Positions 15,885-24,949 are shown, counted from the first letter of the stretch. The stretch is 64,000 nucleotides of DNA from Virgibacillus dokdonensis (GCF_900166595.1 NZ_LT745763.1:2910986-2974985); one strand, 5' to 3'. The notes: generated by a model from the letters alone, not told the origin. A program made the numbers and translations.

Positions 15885-18065
15885 TTATTTCTTCAACTTT
15901 AGTTTTGCCAGCTGTTCTGCTAATGCATTATTAGCAAATCCATCATCATCCTGCTTTTTCAAGTATTTATTAACTTCTTTTCTCGAAACATTATGCTTTT
16001 TCTCTCGTTCTTTTCTTGTCTGGAAAGTAGATAATTTTTCTCTATGCCCACATTTACAAGTGAAAATTTGCCCTTCTCCTTCTCCACGAAGTTCCAGACG
16101 TTTATGGCAGTTAGGGCAACGAGCGTTTGTCTGCTTGGCAATATTCTTTCTATGTCCACATGAGCGATCTTGACAGACTAACATTCTCCCTTTTTTATTG
16201 GATATTTCCAGCATGAGTTTTCCACAATCTGGACATTTTGTTCCCGTCATATTGTCATGTTTGAATTTTTCCTGACTGGATTTAATTTGCCGAACAACTT
16301 GTTTTGTGTAGCCTTTAATTTCAGAAATAAACTGCTCTTTCTTCGCTTTTCCTTCTGCAATTTGACTAAGCTTTTGCTCCCATTCGGCTGTCAATGCCGG
16401 GGAACGTAAATCTTCTGGTACTAATTCAAGCAGTTGTTTGCCAGTTGAAGTTAAATAGATATACTTTCCTTTCAACTCCATGTACATGTTATGAAATAAT
16501 TTTTCAATAATATCTGCGCGTGTGGCGACCGTACCAATCCCACCCGTATCTTTTAACGTATGGGCTACCTTTGTATCATACGTATTCATGTAACGAACAG
16601 GGTTTTCCATTGCTTGTAATAATGTACCTTCTGTGAATCGTTCTGGTGGTTTCGTCTCTCCTTGTGTTAACGTATAACGAACAGGGTGAAGTTGCTGTCC
16701 CTTTTCTATAGTCGGTAATTGTTGTTCATCTTCTTCTATATCATCCGAGAAGTTGCGCTGATATAATTCCTTCCAGCCTTGTTTCTTAACCATTTTCCCT
16801 CGTGCAACAAACTTTTCACCCTTTGCTTCAGCGATAATTGTCGTTTGTTCATATTCATGAGGATCTGATAAAACTGCCAAAAACCGCTTTACAACTAAAT
16901 CATAAATTTTTCGTTCTTTATCATCAAGATCCGAAAGCATAACAGATTGTTCGGTAGGAATAATCGCATGGTGATCTGTTACCTTCGCATTATTTACAAC
17001 TGATTTTGGTAATTTTAAATCTTTACGCAAAATCTTGTTAGCATGACGAGCGTAAGCATCTACGCCACACGCTTTTACGCGATCTTTTAATGTAAAAACG
17101 ATATCTGTTGAAATCACACGTGAATCTGTTCTAGGATAGGTCAATACTTTATGCTGTTCGTATAGTTTTTGCATAATAGACAAAGTTTGCTTACCAGAAA
17201 ATTGAAACATTCGGTTAGCATCACGTTGTAATTCTGTTAAATCATACAATTGTGGTGCAGATTTTTTCTTATAATTTTTCTCAACATGCACAATTTGTAG
17301 CGCTTCATTGGTTATTTTCTGAATTATTTTTTCAGCTGTTTGTTTAGAGAAAAGTCGTTTATTATTTTTTTCATCTTGCCAAAGAAGCGAAAACTCTTTG
17401 TTCGTTTTTGCTTCTATTCCATAGTATGTTTTCGGTTGAAACGTTTTTATTTCCTTTTCTCTTGAGGCTACCATCGCTAAGGTTGGTGTTTGCACACGAC
17501 CAGTGGATAGTTGGGCATTAAATTTTGTTGTTAAAGCTCTTGTAGCGTTAAGACCAACATACCAATCCGCTTCAGATCTTGCGACGGCTGAAGCATATAG
17601 ATTTTCGAATTGTTTCCCCGGTTTTAACTGTTTAAATCCATCTTTAATTGCTTTATCCGTTACAGAAGAAATCCATAGGCGCTTAACAGGTTTTTTCACA
17701 TTTGCTTTTTCCAACACCCAGCGAGCTACTAACTCTCCTTCTCTTCCAGCATCTGTAGCAATAACAATTTCATGAACATCTTTTCGATGAAGTTGTGTTT
17801 TTACAGCTTGGAATTGCTTCCCTGTTTTTTTAATTACCGTCAATTTTAATTCTTTCGGCAGCATCGGAAGGTCTTCTAATTTCCATGTTTTATATTTTGC
17901 ATCATAAGCCTCAGGATCTGCTAACGTCACAAGATGCCCTAGCGCCCATGTGACGATATATTTTGAACCTTCCATAAAACCATTTCCTTTTTTATTGCAT
18001 TGCAATACACGGGCAATGTCCCGTCCTACAGAAGGCTTTTCTGCTAATACTACTATTTTACTCAT
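15885..18065 (-). CDS. topB: DNA topoisomerase III
   Basis: A 726-residue type IA topoisomerase, the same size as B. subtilis TopB. It has an N-terminal Toprim domain (VLAEKPSVGRDIARVL; ATDAGREGELVARW), the active-site Tyr in LTYPRTDSR near residue 310, and the helix-strand motif RVQTPTLAM. It ends with two zinc-ribbon modules (CPDCGKLML ... CQDRSCGH and CPNCHKRLEL ... CKCGH) and a basic tail. It decatenates replication and recombination intermediates. Single-gene unit with a strong terminator. Confidence 0.95.
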   Translation of the reverse strand: MSKIVVLAEKPSVGRDIARVLQCNKKGNGFMEGSKYIVTWALGHLVTLADPEAYDAKYKTWKLEDLPMLPKELKLTVIKKTGKQFQAVKTQLHRKDVHEIVIATDAGREGELVARWVLEKANVKKPVKRLWISSVTDKAIKDGFKQLKPGKQFENLYASAVARSEADWYVGLNATRALTTKFNAQLSTGRVQTPTLAMVASREKEIKTFQPKTYYGIEAKTNKEFSLLWQDEKNNKRLFSKQTAEKIIQKITNEALQIVHVEKNYKKKSAPQLYDLTELQRDANRMFQFSGKQTLSIMQKLYEQHKVLTYPRTDSRVISTDIVFTLKDRVKACGVDAYARHANKILRKDLKLPKSVVNNAKVTDHHAIIPTEQSVMLSDLDDKERKIYDLVVKRFLAVLSDPHEYEQTTIIAEAKGEKFVARGKMVKKQGWKELYQRNFSDDIEEDEQQLPTIEKGQQLHPVRYTLTQGETKPPERFTEGTLLQAMENPVRYMNTYDTKVAHTLKDTGGIGTVATRADIIEKLFHNMYMELKGKYIYLTSTGKQLLELVPEDLRSPALTAEWEQKLSQIAEGKAKKEQFISEIKGYTKQVVRQIKSSQEKFKHDNMTGTKCPDCGKLMLEISNKKGRMLVCQDRSCGHRKNIAKQTNARCPNCHKRLELRGEGEGQIFTCKCGHREKLSTFQTRKEREKKHNVSRKEVNKYLKKQDDDGFANNALAEQLAKLKLKK

Positions 18066-18200
18066 ATTTAAAATCCTCTCTAACGTTACCTATTTTTCAT
18101 CATAACATAAAAGCGAGTTTCTTTGACACTCCAACCCTTAAAGGCATAAGCTTCGGAAAAATGTGTACTTGCACAGCTAGTGAGGAGAAAAGTTATTCGT

Positions 18201-18293
18201 CTTAGAAAAACTTGATTTATCTCCAAATTTTTATGGAGAAAGCCTAATTTTTGCTTAACCTATAAATCCTAAAATTTTTATACTTACCTGTAG
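18201..18293 (+). repeat. Family B repeat
   Basis: The order TTAGAAAAACTTG, TCTCCAAATTTTTATGGAGA, AAGCCTAATTTTTGCTTA, CTATAAATCC, TTTTTATACTTACC matches family B. The SRC core here pairs as TCTCCA/TGGAGA where other copies have TCGCCA/TGGCGA, a compensatory change. Confidence 0.6.
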
Positions 18294-18418
18294 CGCAAAC
18301 AGAATATGCAGTGAATATAAAGCGTATGATTTATCACGAGGTATTCAGAAGTTGGATACGCACAACAAATAACATCGTACATACAATATTTTTAGAACAA
18401 TGCAAAGGAATTGATGCT

Positions 18419-19036
18419 ATGCTATTTTATACAGGGTTAATTCTATTAGTAATTGCGGTAAGTTTAGACAGCTTTAGTGCAGGAGTTGTTTATGGTATGC
18501 GTAACATTCGTGTCCCTTTTAATGCTCTTTTCATTATTATGGTATGCTCTGGAGTTATCGTATTTGTATCTATGACTATTGGTAGTATGTTTCTTACTGT
18601 CCTTACACCAGATATTGCAAGTATGCTCGGAGGAAGTATCTTAATTGTACTAGGTTGCTTTGCTTTTATTAACTGTTTACGTTCAAAATCGGACACGTCG
18701 AATCAAAACCAGAAGCGGAAACAAAATATTTTAACAACTGTTTTATCTACACCTGATAAAGCTGACTTGGATCGTTCTGGTATCATTTCACCAAGTGAAG
18801 CGGTATTGCTTGGCTTTGCTTTAGCTCTAGATGCATTCGGCGCTGGGATTGGTGCATCCATGCTAGGATATGCCCCTATTCTAACCGCTTTGTTAATTGC
18901 TTGCATGAGTGGCGCTTTCTTATACCTAGGTTTAACAGCAGGCAGAATACTAACGAAAAATAGGCATATGCAACGACTCACCTTTCTTCCCCCGCTATTA
19001 CTCATTACACTTGGCATAACAAATTTAGTTCATTAA
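18419..19036 (+). CDS. ytaF: Sporulation membrane protein YtaF-like (MntP fold)
   Basis: The 205-residue protein has six membrane segments arranged as two homologous halves, each opening with the helix motif of this family (AVSLDSFSAGVVYGM and ALALDAFGAGIGASM). A hydrophilic loop near residues 90-130 contains DKADLDRSGIISPSEA, as in YtaF. YtaF is a sporulation-linked relative of the manganese exporter MntP; its transport role is not established. I chose ATG 18419 because it matches the family start and has AAAGGAA upstream; earlier in-frame codons add an unlikely soluble leader. Confidence 0.85.
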   Translation: MLFYTGLILLVIAVSLDSFSAGVVYGMRNIRVPFNALFIIMVCSGVIVFVSMTIGSMFLTVLTPDIASMLGGSILIVLGCFAFINCLRSKSDTSNQNQKRKQNILTTVLSTPDKADLDRSGIISPSEAVLLGFALALDAFGAGIGASMLGYAPILTALLIACMSGAFLYLGLTAGRILTKNRHMQRLTFLPPLLLITLGITNLVH

Positions 19037-19131
19037 CTTTAAGATGAAGTCGAAAGCCGTTTATCTATTTAAACACTGGCATTGTGATGAATTCATCCCT
19101 CACGGAAAATATATGTCACTTTTACACGAGT

Positions 19132-19178
19132 GGCGGGTGACCCAGTTCATTCTAATCGCATTGTTGGGTCTCACCGCC
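19132..19178. other. Inverted repeat in the ytaF-SDR gap
   Basis: GGCGGGTGACCCA (19132-19144) and TGGGTCTCACCGCC (19165-19178) pair with one bulge over a 20-base loop. It lies between two convergent genes but has no T-run. The gap 19037-19441 otherwise holds nothing I can support as a gene. Confidence 0.45.
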
Positions 19179-19441
19179 GCCTATAGAAGTCTACCTATAT
19201 TATCACATCGTCCAATCATCTCTGAGGTTAATAAACTAAACCGTCACACTGTAGCTATTCTTTTCTATGAATATTTCTGCAAATCCAAACTTAAGTGTAC
19301 TTTTTTATAAATTCAAGCCATACGTGTACTTATTCACTTGCTTAGTAATGACCTGCTTGATTTCGTAATATCATCCACTTCCTCTCAAATGCTTTTCATA
19401 CAGTTTAGTTTGAATTTAGGGAAACCATACATTTATTTTAT

Positions 19442-20233
19442 CTACAATGCTTTTACAAGCCCGCCATCTACGATTAAAGCTTGACCTGTAATATACGTAT
19501 TTGCTCCGGAAGCTAAAAATACAATTGCTTTGGCAAATTCCTCTGGCTTACCATAGCGCTTCATGGGAATATTTTGTTCAGCTTTAGCCATGATATCTTC
19601 TGGCGATGTTTGCAATTTATCTGCTTTTTTCTTGTTTAAATCAAGAACCCGATCTGTTTTCACAGAACCTGGACCCACCGTATTAATTAATATATTGTCT
19701 TCACTTAGTTCTTGAGCTAACGTTTTGGAAAGACCAACTATACCTGGTCGCATTGTATTAGATAAAACTAGATTGTCAAGTGCTTGCTTAATAGAAGAGG
19801 AAGCGATATTGACAATCTTCCCACCTCCATGCTGTTTCATATGCGGAACTACTTCACGAATCGTTCTTACAAAACTAAGTAAATTTAATTCAAATGCATG
19901 ATACCAGCTTTCATCATCCATTTCGAGAAAACTTCCTGCTGGCGGACCTCCAGCATTATTAATGAGAACATCTACCTTCCCTTCTCTTTCTACAATAGAG
20001 AGAATCATTTGCTTAATTGCATCCGCATCTTTCATATTGCATACGTAGTATTCCACGTTTGGATTAGCCGTAGCTTCTTTTATTTCTTTTACAGCCCTCT
20101 TTAAGTTTTCTTCATTTCGGCTACTAATAAACACAGTTGCTCCTTCTTTTGCAAACTCTGTAGCAATCGCATTTCCTAACCCTTTACTTCCAGCAGTAAC
20201 TAGCACGGTTTTGTGTTGTAATTGCATATCCAT
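19442..20233 (-). CDS. SDR-family protein lacking the catalytic Tyr-Lys pair
   Basis: A 263-residue Rossmann-fold protein of the short-chain dehydrogenase family. The nucleotide site is TAGSKGLG (residues 13-20), the NNAG motif (INNAGGPPAG) and the C-terminal YITGQALIVDGG are normal. Where classical members have Ser then YxxxK, this protein has NIASSSIKQ followed by LSNTMRPGIVGLSKTL. The Tyr position is Ser and the Lys position is Arg. Such variants are known among SDRs of Bacillaceae, and their reaction is uncertain. Start ATG 20233 has AAGGAG upstream. Single gene. Confidence 0.85.
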   Translation of the reverse strand: MDMQLQHKTVLVTAGSKGLGNAIATEFAKEGATVFISSRNEENLKRAVKEIKEATANPNVEYYVCNMKDADAIKQMILSIVEREGKVDVLINNAGGPPAGSFLEMDDESWYHAFELNLLSFVRTIREVVPHMKQHGGGKIVNIASSSIKQALDNLVLSNTMRPGIVGLSKTLAQELSEDNILINTVGPGSVKTDRVLDLNKKKADKLQTSPEDIMAKAEQNIPMKRYGKPEEFAKAIVFLASGANTYITGQALIVDGGLVKAL

Positions 20234-20442
20234 TAATCATGCTCCTTTTTATCATGGCTTTTAAGTATTAATCCTAATTTCCCCACAACAATGGGTTACT
20301 TATACAAGTTTTTCTCTTTCAGTACACGAAGAAACTGTTTATATAAAAGTAAGCTACAAAATTTCTAAATTATAGTATACCTAATATGAAGCTACTTTTC
20401 CTCTTCTAGATCACATGCAAAATCTTTTTCAGAAATTCATAA

Positions 20443-20471
20443 TTGACAAAACAATAATAATATGATAGTAT
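20443..20471 (+). promoter_or_regulatory. Strong sigma-A promoter of the orphan RNA
   Basis: A perfect TTGACA (20443-20448), a 17-base spacer and TAGTAT (20466-20471). It is one of the best promoters in the window, and no protein-coding start with a ribosome site follows closely. Confidence 0.8.
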
Positions 20472-20477
20472 TTATTA

Positions 20478-20883
20478 ATTGTAATGAAGTGGCATATAAG
20501 CATTGGCATTCTACTATGTTTTTGACCATGCTTATTCACACTGGCGCGACTTCGGGGTCGCAAGGACGTAAGAGCAGGTAGGGCTTACGTTGCTTAAGTT
20601 AGAGAACATCCAGTGGAAAGATTACCGCGGTTATAGATGAAATTAGCATGAATCATATTTTAAATGAGTAACGTAATAGTTGTTTAGAATTGGCATCCAT
20701 GAACACATTACTTCAACTATCGCATCTTTTAGTTGGATAGTTACCTTCGTACGTAACATCTGATGACTATTTCAAACGTACTGAAATTAATGATGAATTT
20801 CTCACTCGATTCCTATCGAGTTATTATAAGACTTATGTGTTACTTTGTAATATAAGGGGTACTCTAAGATGGGTACCCCTTTT
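20478..20883 (+). ncRNA. Orphan structured RNA, about 406 nt
   Basis: A transcript from the promoter at 20443-20471 to the terminator at 20854-20883 would be about 406 nt with no credible gene inside. It is rich in paired elements. A three-way junction is closed by CACTGG (20539-20544) with CCAGTG (20610-20615). Its two arms are GCGAC-TTCGGG-GTCGC and CGTAAG-11 bases-CTTACG. Further hairpins include AACTATC/GATAGTT near 20720-20750 and ACTCGAT-TCCT-ATCGAGT near 20806-20823. It does not show the conserved cores of RNase P, tmRNA, SRP, 6S, T-box, or the common riboswitches that I can check by eye. It could be a free RNA or a leader of cvfB. Confidence 0.6.
20854..20883 (+). terminator. Terminator of the orphan RNA
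   Basis: AAGGGGTAC (20854-20862) pairs with GTACCCCTT (20873-20881), and the 3' strand runs into TTTT. It lies 100 bases before the cvfB start. Confidence 0.8.
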
Positions 20884-20898
20884 CCAATACATATCACA

Positions 20899-20968
20899 AT
20901 AACTTGCCTTATGGCAAATCTTTACGGCGAAGCTAATACGATAAACCCTACAAATTTATATTATAGTG
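20899..20968 (+). repeat. Family B repeat, degenerate copy
   Basis: AATAACTTGCC, TCTTTACGGCGAAGC, ATAAACCC and TTTATATTATAGTG follow the family B order in the space between the orphan RNA and cvfB. Confidence 0.5.
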
Positions 20969-20984
20969 GAAAAAAGGAGTTAAA

Positions 20985-21851
20985 ATGATGCATCATTTAA
21001 CTGGAACTATTCAGAACTTGCTAGTTGAAAGAAGGATTGATACTGGTTATGTATTAAGCCACAAACAGAATGAGGTTTTATTACATCATCAAGAAACAAA
21101 TAAGGAATTAACGCCTGGGGAAGAAATAGAAGTATTTTTATATACAGATAAGAAAGGGAAGGTTGTAGCTTCTACACAACTTCCTCACATACAAATGGAT
21201 AGCTATGGATGGGCGACTGTCAAAGAAGTAATACCTAATCTTGGCGTATTCTTGGATATTGGAACAACGAAAGAAATACTTGTTTCTAAAGATGACCTCC
21301 CTCTATACGAAAACGTATGGCCACAAATCGATGATTGCTTATATGTAACGTTGGGACGAGATAAAAAAGGAAGGTTACTTGCTTTTCCTGCTACAGAATC
21401 CGTAATTTTACAAGACATAGAATCTGCTCCAGAAGAATTATGGAATACTCCTATCTCTGGTACAGTGTATTTCACTAGCAAAGAAGGTTCGGCAATAATT
21501 ACATCTGAACATTACCGAGGTTTCATTCATTACACCGAACGCAAGCAAGAACCTCGATTAGGAGAGCTTGTCACAGGAAGAGTAATTGAAGTAAAGACCG
21601 ATGGAACGTTAAATATCTCCCTTCGTCCAAAGAAAAAAGAAAGCATGGAGGAAGATGCAAAACAAATTTTAGACCATCTTCAAGCAAATAATGGCTCTAT
21701 TCCATTTGATGACAAAAGTGACCCAGAAGATATACGAGCTACTTTTCACATTAGTAAGGCAGCTTTTAAACGGGCACTCGGTAGGCTAATGAAGGAACAC
21801 AAAGTCGAACAACATAATGGCTACACTTATTTGGTCCAAAAAAAAGTATAG
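20985..21851 (+). CDS. cvfB: S1-type RNA-binding protein CvfB (YitL)
   Basis: The 288-residue protein contains tandem S1-like domains (MDSYGWATVKEVIPNLGVFL; GRVIEVKTDGTLNISLRP) and a C-terminal winged helix (DDKSDPEDIRATFHISKAAF, KRALGRLMKE). CvfB regulates virulence and stress genes in staphylococci by binding RNA; in bacilli the equivalent is YitL. AAAGGAG precedes the ATGATG start. It follows the orphan RNA and may be co-controlled by it. Confidence 0.92.
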   Translation: MMHHLTGTIQNLLVERRIDTGYVLSHKQNEVLLHHQETNKELTPGEEIEVFLYTDKKGKVVASTQLPHIQMDSYGWATVKEVIPNLGVFLDIGTTKEILVSKDDLPLYENVWPQIDDCLYVTLGRDKKGRLLAFPATESVILQDIESAPEELWNTPISGTVYFTSKEGSAIITSEHYRGFIHYTERKQEPRLGELVTGRVIEVKTDGTLNISLRPKKKESMEEDAKQILDHLQANNGSIPFDDKSDPEDIRATFHISKAAFKRALGRLMKEHKVEQHNGYTYLVQKKV

Positions 21852-21911
21852 ATAAACTTGCTTTACGGTGAAAGCTACACACTAAACCCTAAGAGCATAC
21901 TTTTCTTTAGT
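21849..21911 (+). repeat. Family B repeat, degenerate copy
   Basis: ATAAACTTGC, TTTACGGTGAAAGC, TAAACCC and TACTTTTCTTTAGT follow the family B order directly after the cvfB stop. Confidence 0.45.
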
Positions 21912-21918
21912 ACAAACA

Positions 21919-21948
21919 AAAAAGAGCGAAAAAGTATCGCTCTTTTTT
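21919..21948. terminator. Bidirectional terminator between cvfB and the YesK-like gene
   Basis: AAAAGAGCG pairs with CGCTCTTTT around a short loop and has runs of A and T on both sides, so it can serve both convergent genes. Confidence 0.85.
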
Positions 21949-21949
21949 G

Positions 21950-22234
21950 TTACGCTTTTACATTTGCATACGTGTCAGTTAACGCTGTAATAATGAGGCC
22001 AATCGCTGCAGCAAATAATGATGCAATGCCCCATCCCCCTAAACCAGCGCCCATGATTTCTACTTTTCCGATTACGGAAGCTAACATAAGAAACACCAAC
22101 CCAGTTAAACCTATTAAAATACCTGGGAAGTAACCTGTATAGCTTTCCTTTGAAGTCGCTTTTAGTAGTATCAGACTAACTGCAACTACTGCAACTGCTA
22201 ATATTGCACCAATTGTAAGCACCGATTGAAACAT
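21950..22234 (-). CDS. YesK-like small membrane protein
   Basis: A 94-residue protein with three hydrophobic segments (about residues 1-25, 33-55 and 65-85) and a Gly-rich turn (GAGLGGWGIASLFAAAIGLI). It resembles the YesK family of short Bacillus membrane proteins, function unknown. The ATG at 22234 follows GAGGTGAGAGAA; the codon at 22252 would lack a ribosome site. Confidence 0.6.
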   Translation of the reverse strand: MFQSVLTIGAILAVAVVAVSLILLKATSKESYTGYFPGILIGLTGLVFLMLASVIGKVEIMGAGLGGWGIASLFAAAIGLIITALTDTYANVKA

Positions 22235-22526
22235 TTCTCTCACCTCATACATAAATAGCTACTGAATATAGTCTACAATTGAACAGGTATAAAGTCAATA
22301 AGTCTAACTCTTTTTTAGAATGCGTTTCCATATAAAGGACGTCTTCATTCAGTCAAGTTTTCTAACACAATTAACGGAAGTTACATCTATTATAATACAA
22401 GAGTAGTTTCGTTTTCATTCTAATTAAGTAAATTCATGTATGAGAATAAAAAGCTTATGGAACAATTATATTAATTATTTAAAGCACTGTGTACGTACCA
22501 TTTTCCAGTACAAAGCTTATGTATCG

Positions 22527-22555
22527 TTGACAAATAATACAATCATTTCAATAAT
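22527..22555 (+). promoter_or_regulatory. Sigma-A promoter of the HAD phosphatase gene
   Basis: TTGACA (22527-22532) and AATAAT (22550-22555) with a 17-base spacer, about 50 bases before the coding start. The rest of 22253-22603 shows no gene. Confidence 0.6.
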
Positions 22556-22603
22556 AGATAGGATGATACCTTCAAAAATTAATAAAGGAGAAATGAACCA
22601 ATC

Positions 22604-23392
22604 ATGACATACAAAACGCTATTCTTGGACATTGATGGAACTATTTTAACCCCAAACCATACTTACACTGCCTGTACAAAAGACGCAATTAAACAAGTAC
22701 AGCAACAAGGTATACTCGTCTTTATTTGTACGGGAAGACCTTTACATGAAGTAAAAGAATTAGGTGAAGAATTGGGAGTAGAAGGGTACATAGGCTACAA
22801 TGGAGCTTATGCAATTTATGAAAACCACATACTTGTTAATAAACCAATGGATAAACAAATATTAGAACAGTTTTTAGCTTTAGCAAAGCAAAATCACCAT
22901 GAATTAGTTTGTTATACAAAAGATAAAAACTATTACACTTCACTGTCACATCCTGTCATCAAGAATTTTGTAGACGTTTTTCAACTTAGAAACAACCAAC
23001 TTTTAACTACAGATGTACACGAACAAATCCTAGGTTCCTCTATAATTAATGTTTTACCAAGTCAAGTACAGGCTTATGAAGAATTAGATACAGACATCCA
23101 CTTGTCAGAAGTAACCGTAAATAATATATCAAATTGCTATGATATCATTCGTCAACAAGTTAATAAGGGAGAAGCGATAAAAAGCGTGCTGCAGCATTTA
23201 GATATAGAGCCACGTCAAGCAATCGCTTTTGGTGATGGAATGAACGATAAGGAAATGTTACAAGTCGTAGGGGAAGGGTTCGCGATGGAAAACAGTAACC
23301 CTGAGCTATTTGCTTATGCCAAGTACAGAACTACTTCTGTAGAAGAATCAGGTATATACAACGGGCTTAAACAACTGCAACTTGTGCGATAG
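22604..23392 (+). CDS. Cof-type HAD-IIB family phosphatase
   Basis: A 262-residue HAD hydrolase. The nucleophile Asp is in FLDIDGTIL (residues 6-14), motif II is in VFICTGRP, the Lys is in INVLPSQVQ/KGEAIKSVL, and motif IV is GDGMNDKEML. A type IIB cap lies between residues 85 and 185. Such enzymes dephosphorylate sugar phosphates, flavin or pyridoxal phosphates; the substrate cannot be assigned. AAAGGAG precedes the ATG. A family A repeat follows 43 bases after the stop, in the same orientation. Confidence 0.9.
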   Translation: MTYKTLFLDIDGTILTPNHTYTACTKDAIKQVQQQGILVFICTGRPLHEVKELGEELGVEGYIGYNGAYAIYENHILVNKPMDKQILEQFLALAKQNHHELVCYTKDKNYYTSLSHPVIKNFVDVFQLRNNQLLTTDVHEQILGSSIINVLPSQVQAYEELDTDIHLSEVTVNNISNCYDIIRQQVNKGEAIKSVLQHLDIEPRQAIAFGDGMNDKEMLQVVGEGFAMENSNPELFAYAKYRTTSVEESGIYNGLKQLQLVR

Positions 23393-23434
23393 AAGGAAGC
23401 TCTAGCTAAGAACTCGGATATCCCCAAGCATTCA

Positions 23435-23680
23435 GAACAAAGGATCGGGGCGCACGTTTAGCAACGTAGCGAATGAAACGAATCAACGAAATATTTAGGA
23501 ATCATGTCACTAAAACAGGGGTATGCCGACGTCGGGCGGCAAGCCCTTTTTAGTCGACCTTCCTCTTAGCGACGAACCGATGATGACTTATCGTAGGGCA
23601 ATTTCATGAAGTTGCTTTTTTGCTGGGCGATGGAGCTTATTTCGTTATACACAAGCAACTCATTTTATACTTTCTTACCT
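23435..23680 (+). repeat. Intergenic repeat family A, copy 2 (long form)
   Basis: It starts GAACAAAGGATCGGGGCGC and contains TTTAGCAACGTAGCG. The additional arm (ACTAAAACAGGGG ... CCCTTTTTAGT) is near 23510-23555, then come ACGAACCGATGATGACTTAT and TGCTGGGCGATGG, ending TTTTATACTTTCTTACC. It lies downstream of the HAD gene and runs in the same direction. Confidence 0.85.
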
Positions 23681-23810
23681 TTTAACAAAACCCTTCGCTG
23701 TGCTTATATGTTAAAGAAGTGAATCTTCCATATAAGACGTTTAGGTACTGTTAGCTCCCAGTTCTTAAAGTAGGAACACCTTATACTGACGCTAACGCTC
23801 TGTCCATCAT

Positions 23811-23843
23811 GCATAGCTTGCAACACAAACTCATGCTATGCTT
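23811..23843 (+). terminator. Inverted repeat with T-run
   Basis: GCATAGC and GCTATGC pair across a 17-base loop and are followed by TTTTA. It stands at the end of the HAD gene-repeat A unit, facing the convergent chromate transporter genes. Confidence 0.4.
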
Positions 23844-24371
23844 TTATAACAAAAAGCCTCCATAAACCAATGCACCACCAATAACAAATGCGGGATGCAA
23901 TTTAAATTTTTCCATTAATAGATAACTAATTAAGCTCAACAGTGCTGTTTGGAGCAAACCTATGTTAACGTAAGATTCACTAAAAAAACGCCAGGCCATA
24001 ACACCAAGCAGGATACCGATAACTGGTCTAACATATAAGGTCATCCGTTTTACTTTCGGAGAGTCTTTATATTTATATAGAATGCTTAATAAAATAATAA
24101 CCAAAATCAAGGAAGGCGCTACAGTTGCAAACACTCCAACAGATGCACCCAGCGGTCCACCTACTTCATATCCTATATAACCTGCCATTTTTGTAGTGAT
24201 AGGTCCAGGTAACGAATTGCCAAGTGCTAAAACTTCACTAAACTGTTGGACATCCATCCAACCGTAACGAGAGACGACCTCATTTTCGACAAGTGGTATA
24301 GAAGCAGGACCTCCACCGTACCCTAAAATCCCTGGAATAAAGAAAGCAAGAAATATCTCCCAATATATCAT
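23844..24371 (-). CDS. ywrA: Chromate transporter, half-size subunit (second)
   Basis: A 175-residue membrane protein of the short-chain CHR family. Near its N-terminus it carries the family signature FFIPGILGYGGGPASIPLVE, then LALGNSLPGPITTKMAGYIG. Half-size CHR proteins act as heteropairs and export chromate. Its start overlaps the stop of its partner by four bases. The pair corresponds to ywrA-ywrB of B. subtilis. Symbol by synteny; transport of chromate is family knowledge. Confidence 0.88.
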   Translation of the reverse strand: MIYWEIFLAFFIPGILGYGGGPASIPLVENEVVSRYGWMDVQQFSEVLALGNSLPGPITTKMAGYIGYEVGGPLGASVGVFATVAPSLILVIILLSILYKYKDSPKVKRMTLYVRPVIGILLGVMAWRFFSESYVNIGLLQTALLSLISYLLMEKFKLHPAFVIGGALVYGGFLL

Positions 24372-24949
24372 GATGAATCACCTTCTCTTTCCGATAGGTG
24401 CGTTTTCTCTCTTTTACGATCTTTTTTTACAATCGCTAAGAATAATAAAACTCCAATAAGAATACCAGGATGGATATTGACGAATTCTAATAGGACAAAA
24501 ACGCCAACGAGCATAGATCCTGTGGGAACCCACCCCATACCTTTTCCAGCTTTCTGAATGAAATGCCAGGTTAATACTGCAAGCATTACTCCAACTACTG
24601 GAATTACAGCTGCTGTCATCCCTTGTACCCAATCATAACCTTTAATAGATGAAAGGGAAGATAGTAATAAAATCATTAAAAAAATCGTAGGCAAAATCGT
24701 TGCTAGTACAGCATTTATGGTTCCTAAAATGCCAGAAACACGATATCCAATATATCCTGCTAGTTTCGTTGCGATTGGTCCAGGTAATGTATTGCCAAGT
24801 GCTAATAAATCACCAAATTCTTCATCACTCATCCACTTATATTTATCGACCACTTCTTTATGAACGAGCGGAATGGAGCTAGGGCCACCGCCATAACCTA
24901 ATATACCTACTCTGAAAAAAGCTACAAAAATATTCCATTGTAATTTCAT
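24368..24949 (-). CDS. ywrB: Chromate transporter, half-size subunit (first)
   Basis: A 193-residue membrane protein, paralogous to the next gene. It has the same signature FFRVGILGYGGGPSSIPLVH at residues 9-28 and LALGNTLPGPIATKLAGYIG. It ends in a charged tail (KKDRKREKTHLSEREGDSS). Together the two halves make the functional exporter. They lie downstream of the gamma-glutamyltransferase gene and near an Lrp-type regulator, as in the B. subtilis ywr region. Confidence 0.88.
   Translation of the reverse strand: MKLQWNIFVAFFRVGILGYGGGPSSIPLVHKEVVDKYKWMSDEEFGDLLALGNTLPGPIATKLAGYIGYRVSGILGTINAVLATILPTIFLMILLLSSLSSIKGYDWVQGMTAAVIPVVGVMLAVLTWHFIQKAGKGMGWVPTGSMLVGVFVLLEFVNIHPGILIGVLLFLAIVKKDRKREKTHLSEREGDSS

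Noticed and set aside
19044..19310. 88-codon plus-strand frame after ytaF
   Set aside because: No ribosome site, and the inverted repeat at 19132-19178 lies inside it. Composition does not resemble a protein.
20590..20650. T-box-like string TTACCGCGG in the orphan RNA
   Set aside because: The surrounding conserved core (GGGTGG before ACCGCG) is missing, no aminoacyl-tRNA or amino-acid gene follows, and the terminator does not overlap an antiterminator of T-box type.
20478..20883. RNase P RNA (class B), because the length is close to 400 nt
   Set aside because: The universally conserved core segments, such as GAGGAAAGTCC and ACAGAA near the ends, are not present.
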